DNA of 38,879 nt from Deltaproteobacteria bacterium (GTDB lineage: Bacteria > Desulfobacterota > DSM-4660 > Desulfatiglandales > Desulfatiglandaceae). The stretch is taken from positions 1 to 38,879 of the forward strand of contig JABGPV010000015.1 of the NCBI GenBank assembly GCA_018644785.1, read 5' to 3'. Positions 1 through 7,800 of this stretch are shown here, piece by piece. Below the pieces are notes generated by a model. The model worked only from the letters and a program-made list of their open reading frames with translations. It made no database searches and had not been told where the DNA came from. The position numbers and the translations under genes were made by a program. Each line of letters opens with the position of its first letter. Position 1 is the first letter of the stretch.

Positions 1-715
1 CAGCGGTTTAAAGAAGACGCTTGATGACATGGGTCTTGATTGCACCGCACTGACCATTATTCCGGAAGTCGAGATGAACCCGCTTTCGGACGACCCCGGC
101 TGTCGGCAAAAAGGGCTGGACTATCTCAAATGGAGCCTGGACTGCACTGCTGCGTTGGGTGCTGATCAACTATGCGGCCCCCTCCACCAGCCCTTAGGGT
201 ATTTCAGCGGATCCGGCCCCACGGAAAAAGAGGTGGATCATGCCGTCAAATTTCACCGCCAGGTGGGGGATTATGCCGAGAGCGCGGGTATTACGGTAAA
301 TATGGAAGCGATCAATCGCTTCGAATGCTATTTTGTCAACACCATGGCAGACCTCTGTGCGTATCTGACACGCGTTGACCACCCGGCAATTAAAGGCATG
401 TATGATACATTCCATGCCAATCTTGAAGAAAAACATGTGACCGACTGCATTGGACCGGCAGCCCCATGGATCAATCATGTTCATATTTCCGAAAACGACA
501 GGGGTACTCCGGGCAAAGGCCATATGGACTGGGAAGCGGTATTTCGGGAATTGAAATCGATCGGATACGACGGGTGGTTGACCATCGAAGCCTTTAGTCG
601 CGCCTTGCCGCAACTGGCCGCTGCAACCATGATCTGGAGGGATTTATCACCATCTCTGGAAGAAGTCTGGCAAGAAGGTTTCACCTTGATCCGCAAGGGG
701 TGGGACTCAGCTTGA
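1..715 (+). CDS. sugar 3-epimerase / xylose isomerase-like TIM-barrel protein, 5' end missing
   Basis: The frame is open to the left edge (codons read through positions 2-28 before the ATG at 29), so the true start lies outside the window. The visible ~237 residues resemble the D-psicose/D-tagatose 3-epimerase branch of the sugar phosphate isomerase/epimerase family. Visible signatures are EAINRFECYFVNT (metal-binding Glu), MYDTFHANLEE (metal-binding Asp and His), HVHISENDRGTPGKGH and a late metal-binding Glu in WLTIEAFS. Such enzymes epimerise ketoses at C3 in the cytoplasm with a divalent metal ion; the exact sugar cannot be told from sequence. The neighbouring remnant at 794-946 belongs to the same fold family but lies on the opposite strand. 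The family call is firm, the substrate is not. Confidence 0.85.
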   Translation, partial: SGLKKTLDDMGLDCTALTIIPEVEMNPLSDDPGCRQKGLDYLKWSLDCTAALGADQLCGPLHQPLGYFSGSGPTEKEVDHAVKFHRQVGDYAESAGITVNMEAINRFECYFVNTMADLCAYLTRVDHPAIKGMYDTFHANLEEKHVTDCIGPAAPWINHVHISENDRGTPGKGHMDWEAVFRELKSIGYDGWLTIEAFSRALPQLAAATMIWRDLSPSLEEVWQEGFTLIRKGWDSA

Positions 716-728
716 TGCTGTGCGGGAA

Positions 729-768
729 GGAAAACCCCTGTCTGTGCCTGGAAAAGAAGGGGTTTTCC
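729..768 (+). terminator. hairpin downstream of epimerase gene
   Basis: GGAAAACCCC (729-738) pairs perfectly with GGGGTTTTCC (759-768) around a 20-nt loop, 13 bases after the stop codon of the epimerase-like gene. There is no clear T-run after the stem, so it may act as a transcript 3' end or stability hairpin rather than a textbook terminator. Confidence 0.45.
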
Positions 769-793
769 GCTATGTTCAAGGGATTCGTCAGTT

Positions 794-946
794 TTATTCT
801 GTGGCAAAAGCGTCGTCAAACCCACGATTGGAAGGCGGAAAATCGATCTCTTTCACGAAATTGACCGCTTCTTTCGCCCCGGCTTCACGATCCATGGCAG
901 CGTCTTCCCACTCCACCGACAACGGTCCATCATAGCCGATTTGGGC
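794..946 (-). pseudogene. C-terminal remnant of a sugar phosphate isomerase/epimerase
   Basis: Reading the minus strand from 946 to the TAA at 794-796 gives about 50 residues that start at the edge of the repeat element: IGYDGPLSVEWEDAAMDR, then AKEAVNFVKEIDFPPSNR, then GFDDAFATE and stop. This matches the usual C-terminal tail of xylose isomerase-like sugar epimerases (IGYDG followed by EWED). There is no start codon, and a TAG in the same frame lies just upstream, inside the inverted repeat of the adjacent element at 947-1317. The rest of the gene is absent on the far side of that element, where pspC begins. I read this as a gene truncated by insertion plus deletion. Confidence 0.7.
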
Positions 947-1317
947 TTGGTTCTAACTTCGCCCACTATCTGCGCAGAGATACACAAATGAATGATTGCC
1001 ACTCTCAATTCAGCCCTGAAAGGGCACTACATATTAGCCCAGGGCAACGCCCTGGGTGAGGATTTAACAACAATCTCAGCCCTGAAAGGGCGTTACATAC
1101 ATAGAAATTGCCTGTAGCTTATTCGTATAATGTCACGCCCTTTCAGGGCTCAACTATCTTTGCAACCTGTTCCCAGGGCGTTGCCCTGGGCTGGAATGTC
1201 ACGGCCCTTCAGGCCTAAAACGCATGCTGCTTCGGAATCAATTTTTAATGTTTCGTGCTTCCTGGAATTGAACTTGTTTTTTCATTCCTCAGTCTAAGTG
1301 GGCGAAGTTAGAACCAA
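947..1317. mobile_element. MITE-like element with 21-bp perfect terminal inverted repeats
   Basis: Positions 947-967 (starting TTGGTTCTAACTTCG) are the exact reverse complement of 1297-1317. The ~370 bp between them holds no plausible gene but contains palindromic units. AGCCCTGAAAGGGC occurs at 1012-1025 and 1078-1091 and inverted at 1137-1150, with a decayed copy near 1203-1214. CCCAGGGC-N3-GCCCTGGG occurs at 1038-1056 and 1172-1190. Non-coding DNA bounded by inverted repeats and packed with hairpins fits a non-autonomous transposable element or a REP-like island. No target-site duplication is evident outside the repeats. Its left end abuts the broken isomerase at 794-946. Confidence 0.65.
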
Positions 1318-1364
1318 ACCGGGATTTCACATTTTGACGGTTCTTGATTCTCTCTGCGCCCCGA

Positions 1365-1748
1365 TCAAGCGTCGAAACGACGCTCCCAGTCATAATCCCG
1401 GGATGTCACGGCATCCTCCATTCGCCGGATGCGCTGCTCAATATTGTCGTATCTGCGCTTGATACGATCCACGGCACGGGGCCTGGAATGAACGTAACTA
1501 TCGTAAAAATCGTGGGCATCGTCGCTGTTGATGCGAAGAACGGGAGCAGGCTTCATAATCAACGCCGCCAGAAAATAAAGCCCGGTGACAGGCCAGAAAC
1601 CGCTCACCAGCAACAGGATCACGACAATGATCCTGGCCCAGAAAACGGAAAAATCAAAATATTCCGCTATGCCCCGAATAACCCCCAGAATAATCCCGTT
1701 TCGGGACCGATAAAGGCCCCTTTGAAAACTCCGGTTCATAAATTTCAT
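1365..1748 (-). CDS. pspC: phage shock protein C (PspC domain)
   Basis: A 127-residue protein with the PspC pattern: a short basic N-terminus (FQRGLYRSRNGIILGVIRGIAEYFD), then two hydrophobic membrane segments (about residues 35-48 and 53-66) and a charged C-terminal tail that may form a coiled coil (IKRRYDNIEQRIRRMEDAV). PspC is an inner-membrane protein that, with PspB, senses envelope stress and relieves PspA inhibition of PspF. Its ATG overlaps the pspB stop (ATGA, 1745-1748), indicating translational coupling. It is the last gene of the operon; no pspD or pspE follows. Confidence 0.92.
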   Translation of the reverse strand: MKFMNRSFQRGLYRSRNGIILGVIRGIAEYFDFSVFWARIIVVILLLVSGFWPVTGLYFLAALIMKPAPVLRINSDDAHDFYDSYVHSRPRAVDRIKRRYDNIEQRIRRMEDAVTSRDYDWERRFDA

Positions 1749-1996
1749 TGTTCACTATCCTTTCTTCGGCCTTTTAATATAATGGTTTCCAGGGCTTCCA
1801 TCCGCTTTTCCATACCTTCGAGGCCCTGGTAAATTTCCTGGATCATTTTTGTGTCTTCCATCTGGGATCGCTGATCCTTTCGAGAAAGACCCCCCTTTTT
1901 GACCTTGATGCCCATGAGGATCGTACCGCCGATAATGGCCAGACACAGGATCAATCCACCGAATATGATTGCCACAATCAGTACGCCATGCATCAC
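1745..1996 (-). CDS. pspB: phage shock protein B
   Basis: An 83-residue protein with one N-terminal transmembrane helix (GVLIVAIIFGGLILCLAIIGG) followed by a charged helical tail (MIQEIYQGLEGMEKRMEALE), the usual PspB architecture and length. PspB acts with PspC as the membrane sensor of the phage shock response. The start is GTG at 1996 or ATG at 1993; both overlap the pspA stop codon (GTGATG), so translation is coupled to pspA. It lies between pspA and pspC in the canonical order. Confidence 0.9.
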   Translation of the reverse strand: MMHGVLIVAIIFGGLILCLAIIGGTILMGIKVKKGGLSRKDQRSQMEDTKMIQEIYQGLEGMEKRMEALETIILKGRRKDSEQ

Positions 1997-2673
1997 TGAC
2001 TCACCCTTTCTTCCGAACGATTCATGGTCGATTTGATACGCTGAAGGTCACTTTCGATCTCATCATCCATCATCAGTCCCTCGAATTCGGACTCAAGGGT
2101 CGGTTTTTTTCCGAAATTCACCAGGTCCGCTTCCGCCTCCATCCGTTCGATACGGTTTTCCAGGGCCTCAAATTTCATCACCGCATCCGTGCTTTCAATT
2201 CGGCGAATATCCTCCTGGGCACGTCGCTTCCGAACGGCATGGATATGGCGCTGAACCAGGATCCGCTGTTTTTCCCGGGCTTTTTGCAGCTTTTCCTCCA
2301 GCAGATGGATATCCTCATGATAATGCCCCACGAGGCCATCCAATTCGGAAAGTTCCTTTTCCAGATCTTCGATCCGACCGGTGTATTTTCGCTTTTCCAT
2401 TAATGCCTCTCGTGCCAGGTCGTCGCGCCCCTTGTTGACCGCCAATTGGGCCCTCCCCTCCCATATTTTGACACGATCGTTGACTTCCTCCAGTTGTCGA
2501 CGGGTCTTCGCTGCCCTGGCAATCACACCGGCGCAGGACGCCTTCAACTCCACCAGGGTGTCTTCCATTTCACGGATCATCAGTTTAATCAGCTTTTCCG
2601 GATCTTCCGCCCCCTCCAGCATGACATTGATATTTGAACTGACAATATCCCGAAAGCGTGTAAAAATTCCCAT
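1993..2673 (-). CDS. pspA: phage shock protein A (PspA/IM30 family)
   Basis: Begins MGIFTRFRDIVSSNIN, the PspA N-terminal amphipathic helix, followed by EDPEKLIKLMIREMEDTLVE, then long coiled-coil helices and the conserved MEAEADLVNFGKK segment near the C-terminus. PspA binds and inhibits the activator PspF and, under membrane stress, oligomerises on the membrane to maintain integrity. An upstream ATG at 2679 would add two residues, but GGAGGG (2680-2685) abuts that codon directly and sits 6 nt from the ATG at 2673, so the start at 2673 is preferred; it also gives the family-standard MGIF. Predicted length is 226 residues. It heads the pspABC operon, with a sigma-54 promoter at 2732-2747. Confidence 0.95.
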   Translation of the reverse strand: MGIFTRFRDIVSSNINVMLEGAEDPEKLIKLMIREMEDTLVELKASCAGVIARAAKTRRQLEEVNDRVKIWEGRAQLAVNKGRDDLAREALMEKRKYTGRIEDLEKELSELDGLVGHYHEDIHLLEEKLQKAREKQRILVQRHIHAVRKRRAQEDIRRIESTDAVMKFEALENRIERMEAEADLVNFGKKPTLESEFEGLMMDDEIESDLQRIKSTMNRSEERVSQ

Positions 2674-2731
2674 TTTCATCCCTCCAGTTTAGAAAAATAT
2701 CTCGATTCTGTAAATTCTGCCGGATCTAATG

Positions 2732-2747
2732 AGCAGAAATCGTGCCA
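2732..2747 (-). promoter_or_regulatory. sigma-54 (-24/-12) promoter of pspABC
   Basis: On the minus strand the sequence is TGGCACGATTTCTGCT, with GG and GC exactly 10 bases apart as required by RpoN. It lies about 60 bases upstream of pspA, and the gene for a PspF-type sigma-54 activator is divergent from it. This is the expected control of a psp operon. Confidence 0.85.
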
Positions 2748-2794
2748 GTTACTCAATTTTTTCCAATTTCAAAAAGATTCAGGCATTTAGCAGA

Positions 2795-2823
2795 TTGACA
2801 AATCAACGCAGGGTGGCGATAAT
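2795..2823 (+). promoter_or_regulatory. sigma-70 promoter of pspF
   Basis: TTGACA (2795-2800), 17-nt spacer, GATAAT (2818-2823), about 45 bases before the pspF ATG. The site lies upstream of the divergent sigma-54 promoter, so PspF bound there could also repress its own gene as in enterobacteria (inference). Confidence 0.7.
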
Positions 2824-2867
2824 AGCCAAATATTAATCTTTTTCACTTTTTTTTAGGATATTTTGCC

Positions 2868-3917
2868 ATGCCTCAAGATCAGAGACCACCGCGAACCTCT
2901 ATTTCACCTGAGTCCGTTTCCAGAACCCATGAAGCGCTGGGACAATCCGAACCTTTTTTGAACCTGCAGGATCAACTCTCCAGGGTAGCCCCCATCGATC
3001 GGCCGGTGCTCCTCTTGGGAGAACGGGGAACCGGGAAGGAGTTGGCTGCATCCCGCCTCCACTTTCTATCAGGGCGTTGGAAAGGCCCGCTGGTGGCTTT
3101 GAACTGCTCAGCCCTGGCCCCGTCCCTGATCGAATCCGAGCTTTTCGGATATGAAAAAGGGGCTTTCACGGGAGCGGAACGACGGAGAATCGGCCGGTTT
3201 GAAGCGGCCCACGATGGCACCTTATTCCTGGATGAAATCGGCAACATGCCCCTTGAAGTGCAGGAAAAAACACTCCGGTTGGTGGAATACGGCACCTTTG
3301 AACGGGTAGGCAGCGCCAAAAGCATTGAAGTGGATGTCCGCATTATAGCGGCCACCAATGTGGACCTGGTTAAACATGCGAGAGAAGAAAATTTTAAGAC
3401 CGACCTGTTGGACCGCCTCTCCTTTGAAGTGGTTTTCCTGCCCCCCTTGCGGGAAAGAGCCGAAGACATTCCCCTTCTGGCCAATCATTTTGCATCCAGA
3501 ATGGCCTTTGAGATGGAACGTGTTGACACACCGATATTTTCCCCTGAAGCCATGACCCTTCTTGAAAGTTACCCATGGCCTGGTAATATCCGCGAACTCA
3601 AAAATGTAGTGGAGCGGGCCGTGTATCGAACCGATGATGTGATCATCCGGGAGATTGTGTTCGACCCTTTTGAGAATTTTAACACCAGCGGGGACCTGCC
3701 GGATATCCCCAATGCCCCGGTTGACTTTGCACCCCCCGAAACAGATGATCTTTTTCAAATGCCGCTTCAAGAAGCGGTTCGGGAATTAAAGGTTCGTATG
3801 ATGAACCGGGCACTCAATTCGGCCCGCCACAACCAGAAAACGGCCGCCCGCAATCTGGGGTTAACCTATCATCAGTTCCGAGGGCTGTATCGATCGCTAA
3901 AAGACGATATTCAGTGA
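2868..3917 (+). CDS. pspF: sigma-54 activator PspF
   Basis: A 349-residue protein lacking an N-terminal receiver domain, as in PspF. The AAA+ domain (about residues 20-260) shows Walker A GERGTGKE, the sigma-54 contact loop ELFGYEKGAFTGAE, Walker B GTLFLDEIG and the arginine-finger region LLDRLSFEVV. WPGNIRELKNVVERAVYR follows. The C-terminus is a Fis-type helix-turn-helix (AARNLGLTYHQFRGLYR). PspF binds upstream of pspA and hydrolyses ATP to open the sigma-54 promoter, and is held inactive by PspA. Divergent placement from pspABC supports the assignment. Fragments resembling this gene recur at 11562-11603 and 17045-17125. Confidence 0.95.
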   Translation: MPQDQRPPRTSISPESVSRTHEALGQSEPFLNLQDQLSRVAPIDRPVLLLGERGTGKELAASRLHFLSGRWKGPLVALNCSALAPSLIESELFGYEKGAFTGAERRRIGRFEAAHDGTLFLDEIGNMPLEVQEKTLRLVEYGTFERVGSAKSIEVDVRIIAATNVDLVKHAREENFKTDLLDRLSFEVVFLPPLRERAEDIPLLANHFASRMAFEMERVDTPIFSPEAMTLLESYPWPGNIRELKNVVERAVYRTDDVIIREIVFDPFENFNTSGDLPDIPNAPVDFAPPETDDLFQMPLQEAVRELKVRMMNRALNSARHNQKTAARNLGLTYHQFRGLYRSLKDDIQ

Positions 3918-3973
3918 AATGGATATGTTCTCGGAAAAATTCTGCCGAACGGCCCGCTGCCTCCTTCCCTCGA

Positions 3974-4327
3974 TTATTGGCGGTGTTTTTGATGTTGGGT
4001 GTCGCTTTTTGCTACTTTTAGAAGAGCGTCGTGAACCCATGTGTTGAGGCTTTTACCCTTTTTGCGTGCTTGGATCACCAGCGTTTTATGAAGCTCCGGT
4101 TCGACACGAACTAAGAATTTGCCGGAATAAGGCTTTTCAGGTTTTTCGCCACGTTCGTTACAAAATGCCAAGTAGTCTTCTACAGAATCAACAAATGCGG
4201 TCCGCAATTCATCGACGGTTTCACCTTCAAAGGTGATTACATCCCTTAAATTGATGACTTCTCCATGGAAATTATTGGCCTCATCATCAAATTCGACTTT
4301 TGCAAAATATCCTTTGTGTTCCATCAT
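3974..4327 (-). CDS. hicB: HicB-family antitoxin
   Basis: A 117-residue protein with the HicB partial RNase H-like fold at the N-terminus (YFAKVEFDDEANNFHGEVINL, then VITFEGETVDELRTAFVDSV) and a C-terminal ribbon-helix-helix segment (FLVRVEPELHKTLVIQARKKGKSLNTWV) that would bind DNA. HicB neutralises the mRNA-cleaving toxin HicA and represses the operon. It lies directly downstream of the hicA frame; the frame-corrected hicA stop overlaps its ATG (ATGA). Since the toxin frame is broken, HicB may now act as a solitary repressor. Confidence 0.9.
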   Translation of the reverse strand: MMEHKGYFAKVEFDDEANNFHGEVINLRDVITFEGETVDELRTAFVDSVEDYLAFCNERGEKPEKPYSGKFLVRVEPELHKTLVIQARKKGKSLNTWVHDALLKVAKSDTQHQKHRQ

Positions 4328-4577
4328 GGTCTTACTCCCGTCTCTTGCAAGAACCTTCTTACAGATTTAACGGCACCCTTATTTGTGACTCTTTCGGATG
4401 TGGCCGATGAAATACAGCGCGTACATCATTCAAGGGAATACGGACGCGTGAACCATTTCCTTCAGTAATTTCAGCGCCAAGAGCAACAAAAAGGGCCTCA
4501 ATTTTTGCCCAAGGGATATCTGAACGATCTGGTCTTTCAAATATTTCATCAAGGGTTTTCCGTTGCTTTTTATTCAT
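4324..4577 (-). pseudogene. hicA: HicA-family mRNA interferase, frameshifted near its C-terminus
   Basis: The first ~60 codons encode a HicA-like toxin (KQRKTLDEIFERP, then IEALFVALGAEITEGNGSRV, then VFHRPHP). After HPKES the frame runs into a premature TAA at 4359-4361. Shifting by one base near 4380-4390 restores NKGAVKSVRRFLQETGVRP and a TGA at 4324-4326 that overlaps the hicB start, exactly how intact hicAB pairs are joined. One base therefore appears lost. The product, if made, would lack the normal last helix and be 72 residues. Either the toxin is inactivated or this is a sequencing error. The start ATG has no Shine-Dalgarno sequence. Confidence 0.85.
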
Positions 4578-4583
4578 GACGGA

Positions 4584-4611
4584 ATGATATCACATGTTGG
4601 TACTATGTCAA
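4584..4611 (-). promoter_or_regulatory. sigma-70 promoter of hicAB
   Basis: Minus strand TTGACA (4606-4611), 16-nt spacer, TATCAT (4584-4589). The -10 box ends 6 bases before the hicA ATG, so transcription would begin at or next to the start codon, implying a leaderless mRNA. Confidence 0.65.
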
Positions 4612-4640
4612 GGATGGATTTCAGCACCCAACGTCGTTAA

Positions 4641-4669
4641 TCAGCCGCACGGCTTTTTGTGTCGGCTGA
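4641..4669. repeat. inverted repeat between hicA and the SIR2 gene
   Basis: TCAGCCG (4641-4647) pairs with CGGCTGA (4663-4669) around a 15-nt loop, about 30 bases past the stop of the SIR2-STAND gene. It could be a weak transcript end for that gene; no T-run is present on the relevant strand. Confidence 0.3.
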
Positions 4670-4698
4670 ATTAGCATGGTTGGGCCGTTTAAAATAGT

Positions 4699-7600
4699 TT
4701 ACGTGATAACTCTGTTCACATAAACCCCTAACCCGTTAAGGCCAATTTCAGCTTTTATTGTTTGTCCGGATTGTGGATAATCACCTGATGAAATAGTCCT
4801 CAAATCCATATGAGCATTAAGGTTTCGAGGGAATCCTTCAATGTCGACAAAACCCTTTCCTAAACGATAGGGGTTATAGGTGCCATTAACTACCATAGGC
4901 TTTTGTTCATGATCTAATAATTCTATTTTCAAATTGAGCTTTTCAGAAAAAGAGATAGGCGAGTCACTTATTTTTCTAATTTCTTTAGGTGCTTCTCCAA
5001 ATTCCTTATGTTCAATTAATTCCTTTATATACCTTATTTTTCTTTTATAATCGTTTGGCACTAATCTGAAATAGTCTTTATAGCTATTCTTTATGTCGCT
5101 CCAACTACCATTTAATGCTATTAAACACTTGATTTTTAGTCTATGAATGCCCGAACTTTTAGGCGCATATGGAACCCCATCGTTGATATATTTAAAAGCT
5201 TCAGGATATTTCTTCCTTTTAATTAGCAAGTTTGCAAGTAAGAGTATCGCTCTTACATTGCCGGCATCAAGTAGAATACTTCTCTTAAGTTTTTCTTCAG
5301 CTTCAGGTATTTTGGCAAGGGCGATATTGAGTCGGCCAAGCAACACGATTAGTTCGCTGCTCATCGGATATAACCTCAATGCACTATCAAGATCCGCTTG
5401 CGCCTCTTCAATGACTCGCAGTCGTTGCTCCTCAGACAAATGTCTCTTGGCAAGTGCCCAGTCAAGCAATTTATCAATAAGACTATGATAATGTATTTCT
5501 TTATCAGTATCTTTTGAAATGCGCTTACGAATTAATGCTGCGCCTTTTTTTAGAGCATATTCTGCTCTATCAGGTTTGGGCTCTGAAATCGCCTCTCTTA
5601 ACCATATGGTACCTTTTGTATTTAAGAAATGTGGATGTCTATCGCTTAGATGTATTGCCTCATCCGCTAAATCCCTGGCAGTCTCGAAGTTCTTTTCTTG
5701 AGACTCAAAAATAGCCGCATGTTGTTTTATATAAGGATCTGAAGGGAATTCTGTCATTAAATATGTATATAATGATCTTATACGACCTGATTCTTTTAGT
5801 GTTTTTGCTAAATAATCTTCTTGGTAGACCCTTTTTAGGAGTTCATATTCGTTGTATGAATGTGGATTAATATTTTTTGTTATGTTTATGAGCAATTCGC
5901 TTATACTTCCAGGATCAATAACTGATTCGAGCAATGCTTCAGCTATAACACGATGTTGAGTAGAAAACAGAAGCTCTCCACTAATGTCGTCAATTTCTTC
6001 TAAGACAATCTCTTCAAGTGTTCCACTCATTTTTGAATGGTATTCAATAAGTGGAATATTTACCAATTTTGTTGCCAATGCAGCAGGCATTGATATGGCT
6101 AAGCTATGAGAAAGAGCAACTGAAAGATATACATTTCTTGCATCTACGCTTCTTATCCTAAAATATTCATCAGCGATAATTTCATGAAATTTCGTTTTTT
6201 TACCAGTTATAACCGTTTTTAAACCAGCGATTATATGCTTTTCGCCTACCTCAATCAATTGGTTTGATATTTCTTTTGCAGATAGTTTTGTGCCTCTTCC
6301 CTCTAATAGTCCTGAACGTAATAATATATTTGCTAAACTTAAGGATTCTTTTTCGGATAGTCTTTGTAACGTAAATTTTGAAGGAATAGGTATTGAACCA
6401 GTCCCTCGCGCAGAATTCCATTCGCTTTGCCTAGCACCAATTAGAATATAGAGTTGGAATTTATTATTTACAGCATCTAAATATAGCCTTTTGATGGAAG
6501 ACATATATTTTGGACCATCATCAAACATTATCAAAATTGGCTTTCTTATTAATTTACAGAATTCGGATATTGGCGTGGGATCGAAATAAACGTTTTGCCG
6601 GACCCATAGAATAATATGATCCTCATTTTTACAAATATCGTATGCGGTCTGCATCAATAAAGTGGTTTTTCCATATCCGGCTGCACCCAACAATAAACTG
6701 ATCTTTGGTTTCCTTGATGTTAGCCAATTGTTAATATCGTCAATTATTTCATTTTCAATTTCCCTTTTTATAGGTAAATTATTCTGAATATCATCCCAGT
6801 AAGGGGAGGCGCCTATCAAATAGCTACTCTTTTCGGGTAATCGCACTGGTGGTTCTAACTCAGAGATAATCTGACAATATTTTCTTATTGAATCGGCAAG
6901 GTTAGGTGAAATTGATATCGATAATTTGCGTTTTGCCCAATTAGTTACAGAGGCACTACGCTCAATAATTTTATCTTCAATCGAGTTAGGAGTCCTGTCT
7001 AAATTTGCTCTGAGCCAAGGAAGAAAAGTCTTTGCATCTGAATCAATTACTGTAACACCATCAATTTCCATTGATTTGATAAAACTGGGCGATGCACTAG
7101 GTTTTATTAAAAAAGTTGGTTTTAGCATTGAGAGAGAACCTGCATACTTTTTTACGCTCTCCCATAAATCATGAAAATCTGAATCTTCAAATCCAAATCC
7201 GATAAATAAAAAGCTATGCTCGCACAATTTAGTGGTTAAGTTCGCAAATAATCGTAAGTTTTGTTCTCGGGCCTGAGTGTAATCACGATGTGAAAAAATT
7301 ATGTTACTTTCCGGTTTCATCAAACAACCGTGCAATTTTATATATGGTAATTCTGTCTCAGCATCAGATGTGGATGGATCAGTCGGCAGCACAATTGGCA
7401 CTAATTTTTGTACTTTTTGCTCAGCATTGGAATAAGCAGTTTCGATACCATAGTCTATATTTACAGTATATATACTATTCCATTGTATGTATGGAATTTG
7501 CATTAAAGCTTTAGTGGCATGCACTGGATGAAGTCGATTAATTAGATAACTACGTAACTTTTCATCCCCTTCAATATTTTGTATTTTGGATGAAACAGCT

Positions 7601-7800
7601 TTCAACGATTCTTTATTGTATGCTTCATCAGGGAAAAAATGTTTTGACAAGTCATGTGATAGATTATTTCCAAGTGGCGCAGGTTTTGGAGGGTCACCCA
7701 TTTCGCAGTCCGCGTTTACTCCAGCACCAAGAAAAAGTACCATATCTCCTCTAGAAGTAGCGGCTATTAATTCCGAAGAATTTGGGAAATCAGGCGACAT
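4699..7800 (-). CDS. SIR2-STAND NTPase-TPR protein with C-terminal cold-shock-like domain; candidate anti-phage protein
   Basis: A single 1033-residue protein. Residues 20-260 form a SIR2-like NAD-processing domain: LFLGAGVN (22-29), YTVNIDYG with Asn114 and Asp116, KLHG with His157, and FIGFGFEDSDF (199-209). A STAND-type P-loop NTPase follows, with Walker A GAAGYGKTT (372-380) and Walker B ILIMFDDG (422-429). Residues ~690-890 look like TPR-type helical repeats. The last ~60 residues (GKGFVDIEGFP, then NAHMDL, GDYPQSGQTIKAEIG) read like a cold-shock/OB domain. Known SIR2-STAND proteins (Avs5-like and relatives) deplete NAD+ on sensing phage; that role here is inference. The gene is visibly AT-rich compared with its neighbours, suggesting transfer. 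The start is supported by GAGGT upstream of the ATG. Confidence 0.85.
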   Translation of the reverse strand: MSPDFPNSSELIAATSRGDMVLFLGAGVNADCEMGDPPKPAPLGNNLSHDLSKHFFPDEAYNKESLKAVSSKIQNIEGDEKLRSYLINRLHPVHATKALMQIPYIQWNSIYTVNIDYGIETAYSNAEQKVQKLVPIVLPTDPSTSDAETELPYIKLHGCLMKPESNIIFSHRDYTQAREQNLRLFANLTTKLCEHSFLFIGFGFEDSDFHDLWESVKKYAGSLSMLKPTFLIKPSASPSFIKSMEIDGVTVIDSDAKTFLPWLRANLDRTPNSIEDKIIERSASVTNWAKRKLSISISPNLADSIRKYCQIISELEPPVRLPEKSSYLIGASPYWDDIQNNLPIKREIENEIIDDINNWLTSRKPKISLLLGAAGYGKTTLLMQTAYDICKNEDHIILWVRQNVYFDPTPISEFCKLIRKPILIMFDDGPKYMSSIKRLYLDAVNNKFQLYILIGARQSEWNSARGTGSIPIPSKFTLQRLSEKESLSLANILLRSGLLEGRGTKLSAKEISNQLIEVGEKHIIAGLKTVITGKKTKFHEIIADEYFRIRSVDARNVYLSVALSHSLAISMPAALATKLVNIPLIEYHSKMSGTLEEIVLEEIDDISGELLFSTQHRVIAEALLESVIDPGSISELLINITKNINPHSYNEYELLKRVYQEDYLAKTLKESGRIRSLYTYLMTEFPSDPYIKQHAAIFESQEKNFETARDLADEAIHLSDRHPHFLNTKGTIWLREAISEPKPDRAEYALKKGAALIRKRISKDTDKEIHYHSLIDKLLDWALAKRHLSEEQRLRVIEEAQADLDSALRLYPMSSELIVLLGRLNIALAKIPEAEEKLKRSILLDAGNVRAILLLANLLIKRKKYPEAFKYINDGVPYAPKSSGIHRLKIKCLIALNGSWSDIKNSYKDYFRLVPNDYKRKIRYIKELIEHKEFGEAPKEIRKISDSPISFSEKLNLKIELLDHEQKPMVVNGTYNPYRLGKGFVDIEGFPRNLNAHMDLRTISSGDYPQSGQTIKAEIGLNGLGVYVNRVIT

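Noticed and set aside
938..1320. Possible CRISPR array because of repeated AGCCCTGAAAGGGC units
   Set aside because: Spacing is irregular, the copies are in both orientations, and they lie inside inverted repeats; no regular repeat-spacer pattern exists.
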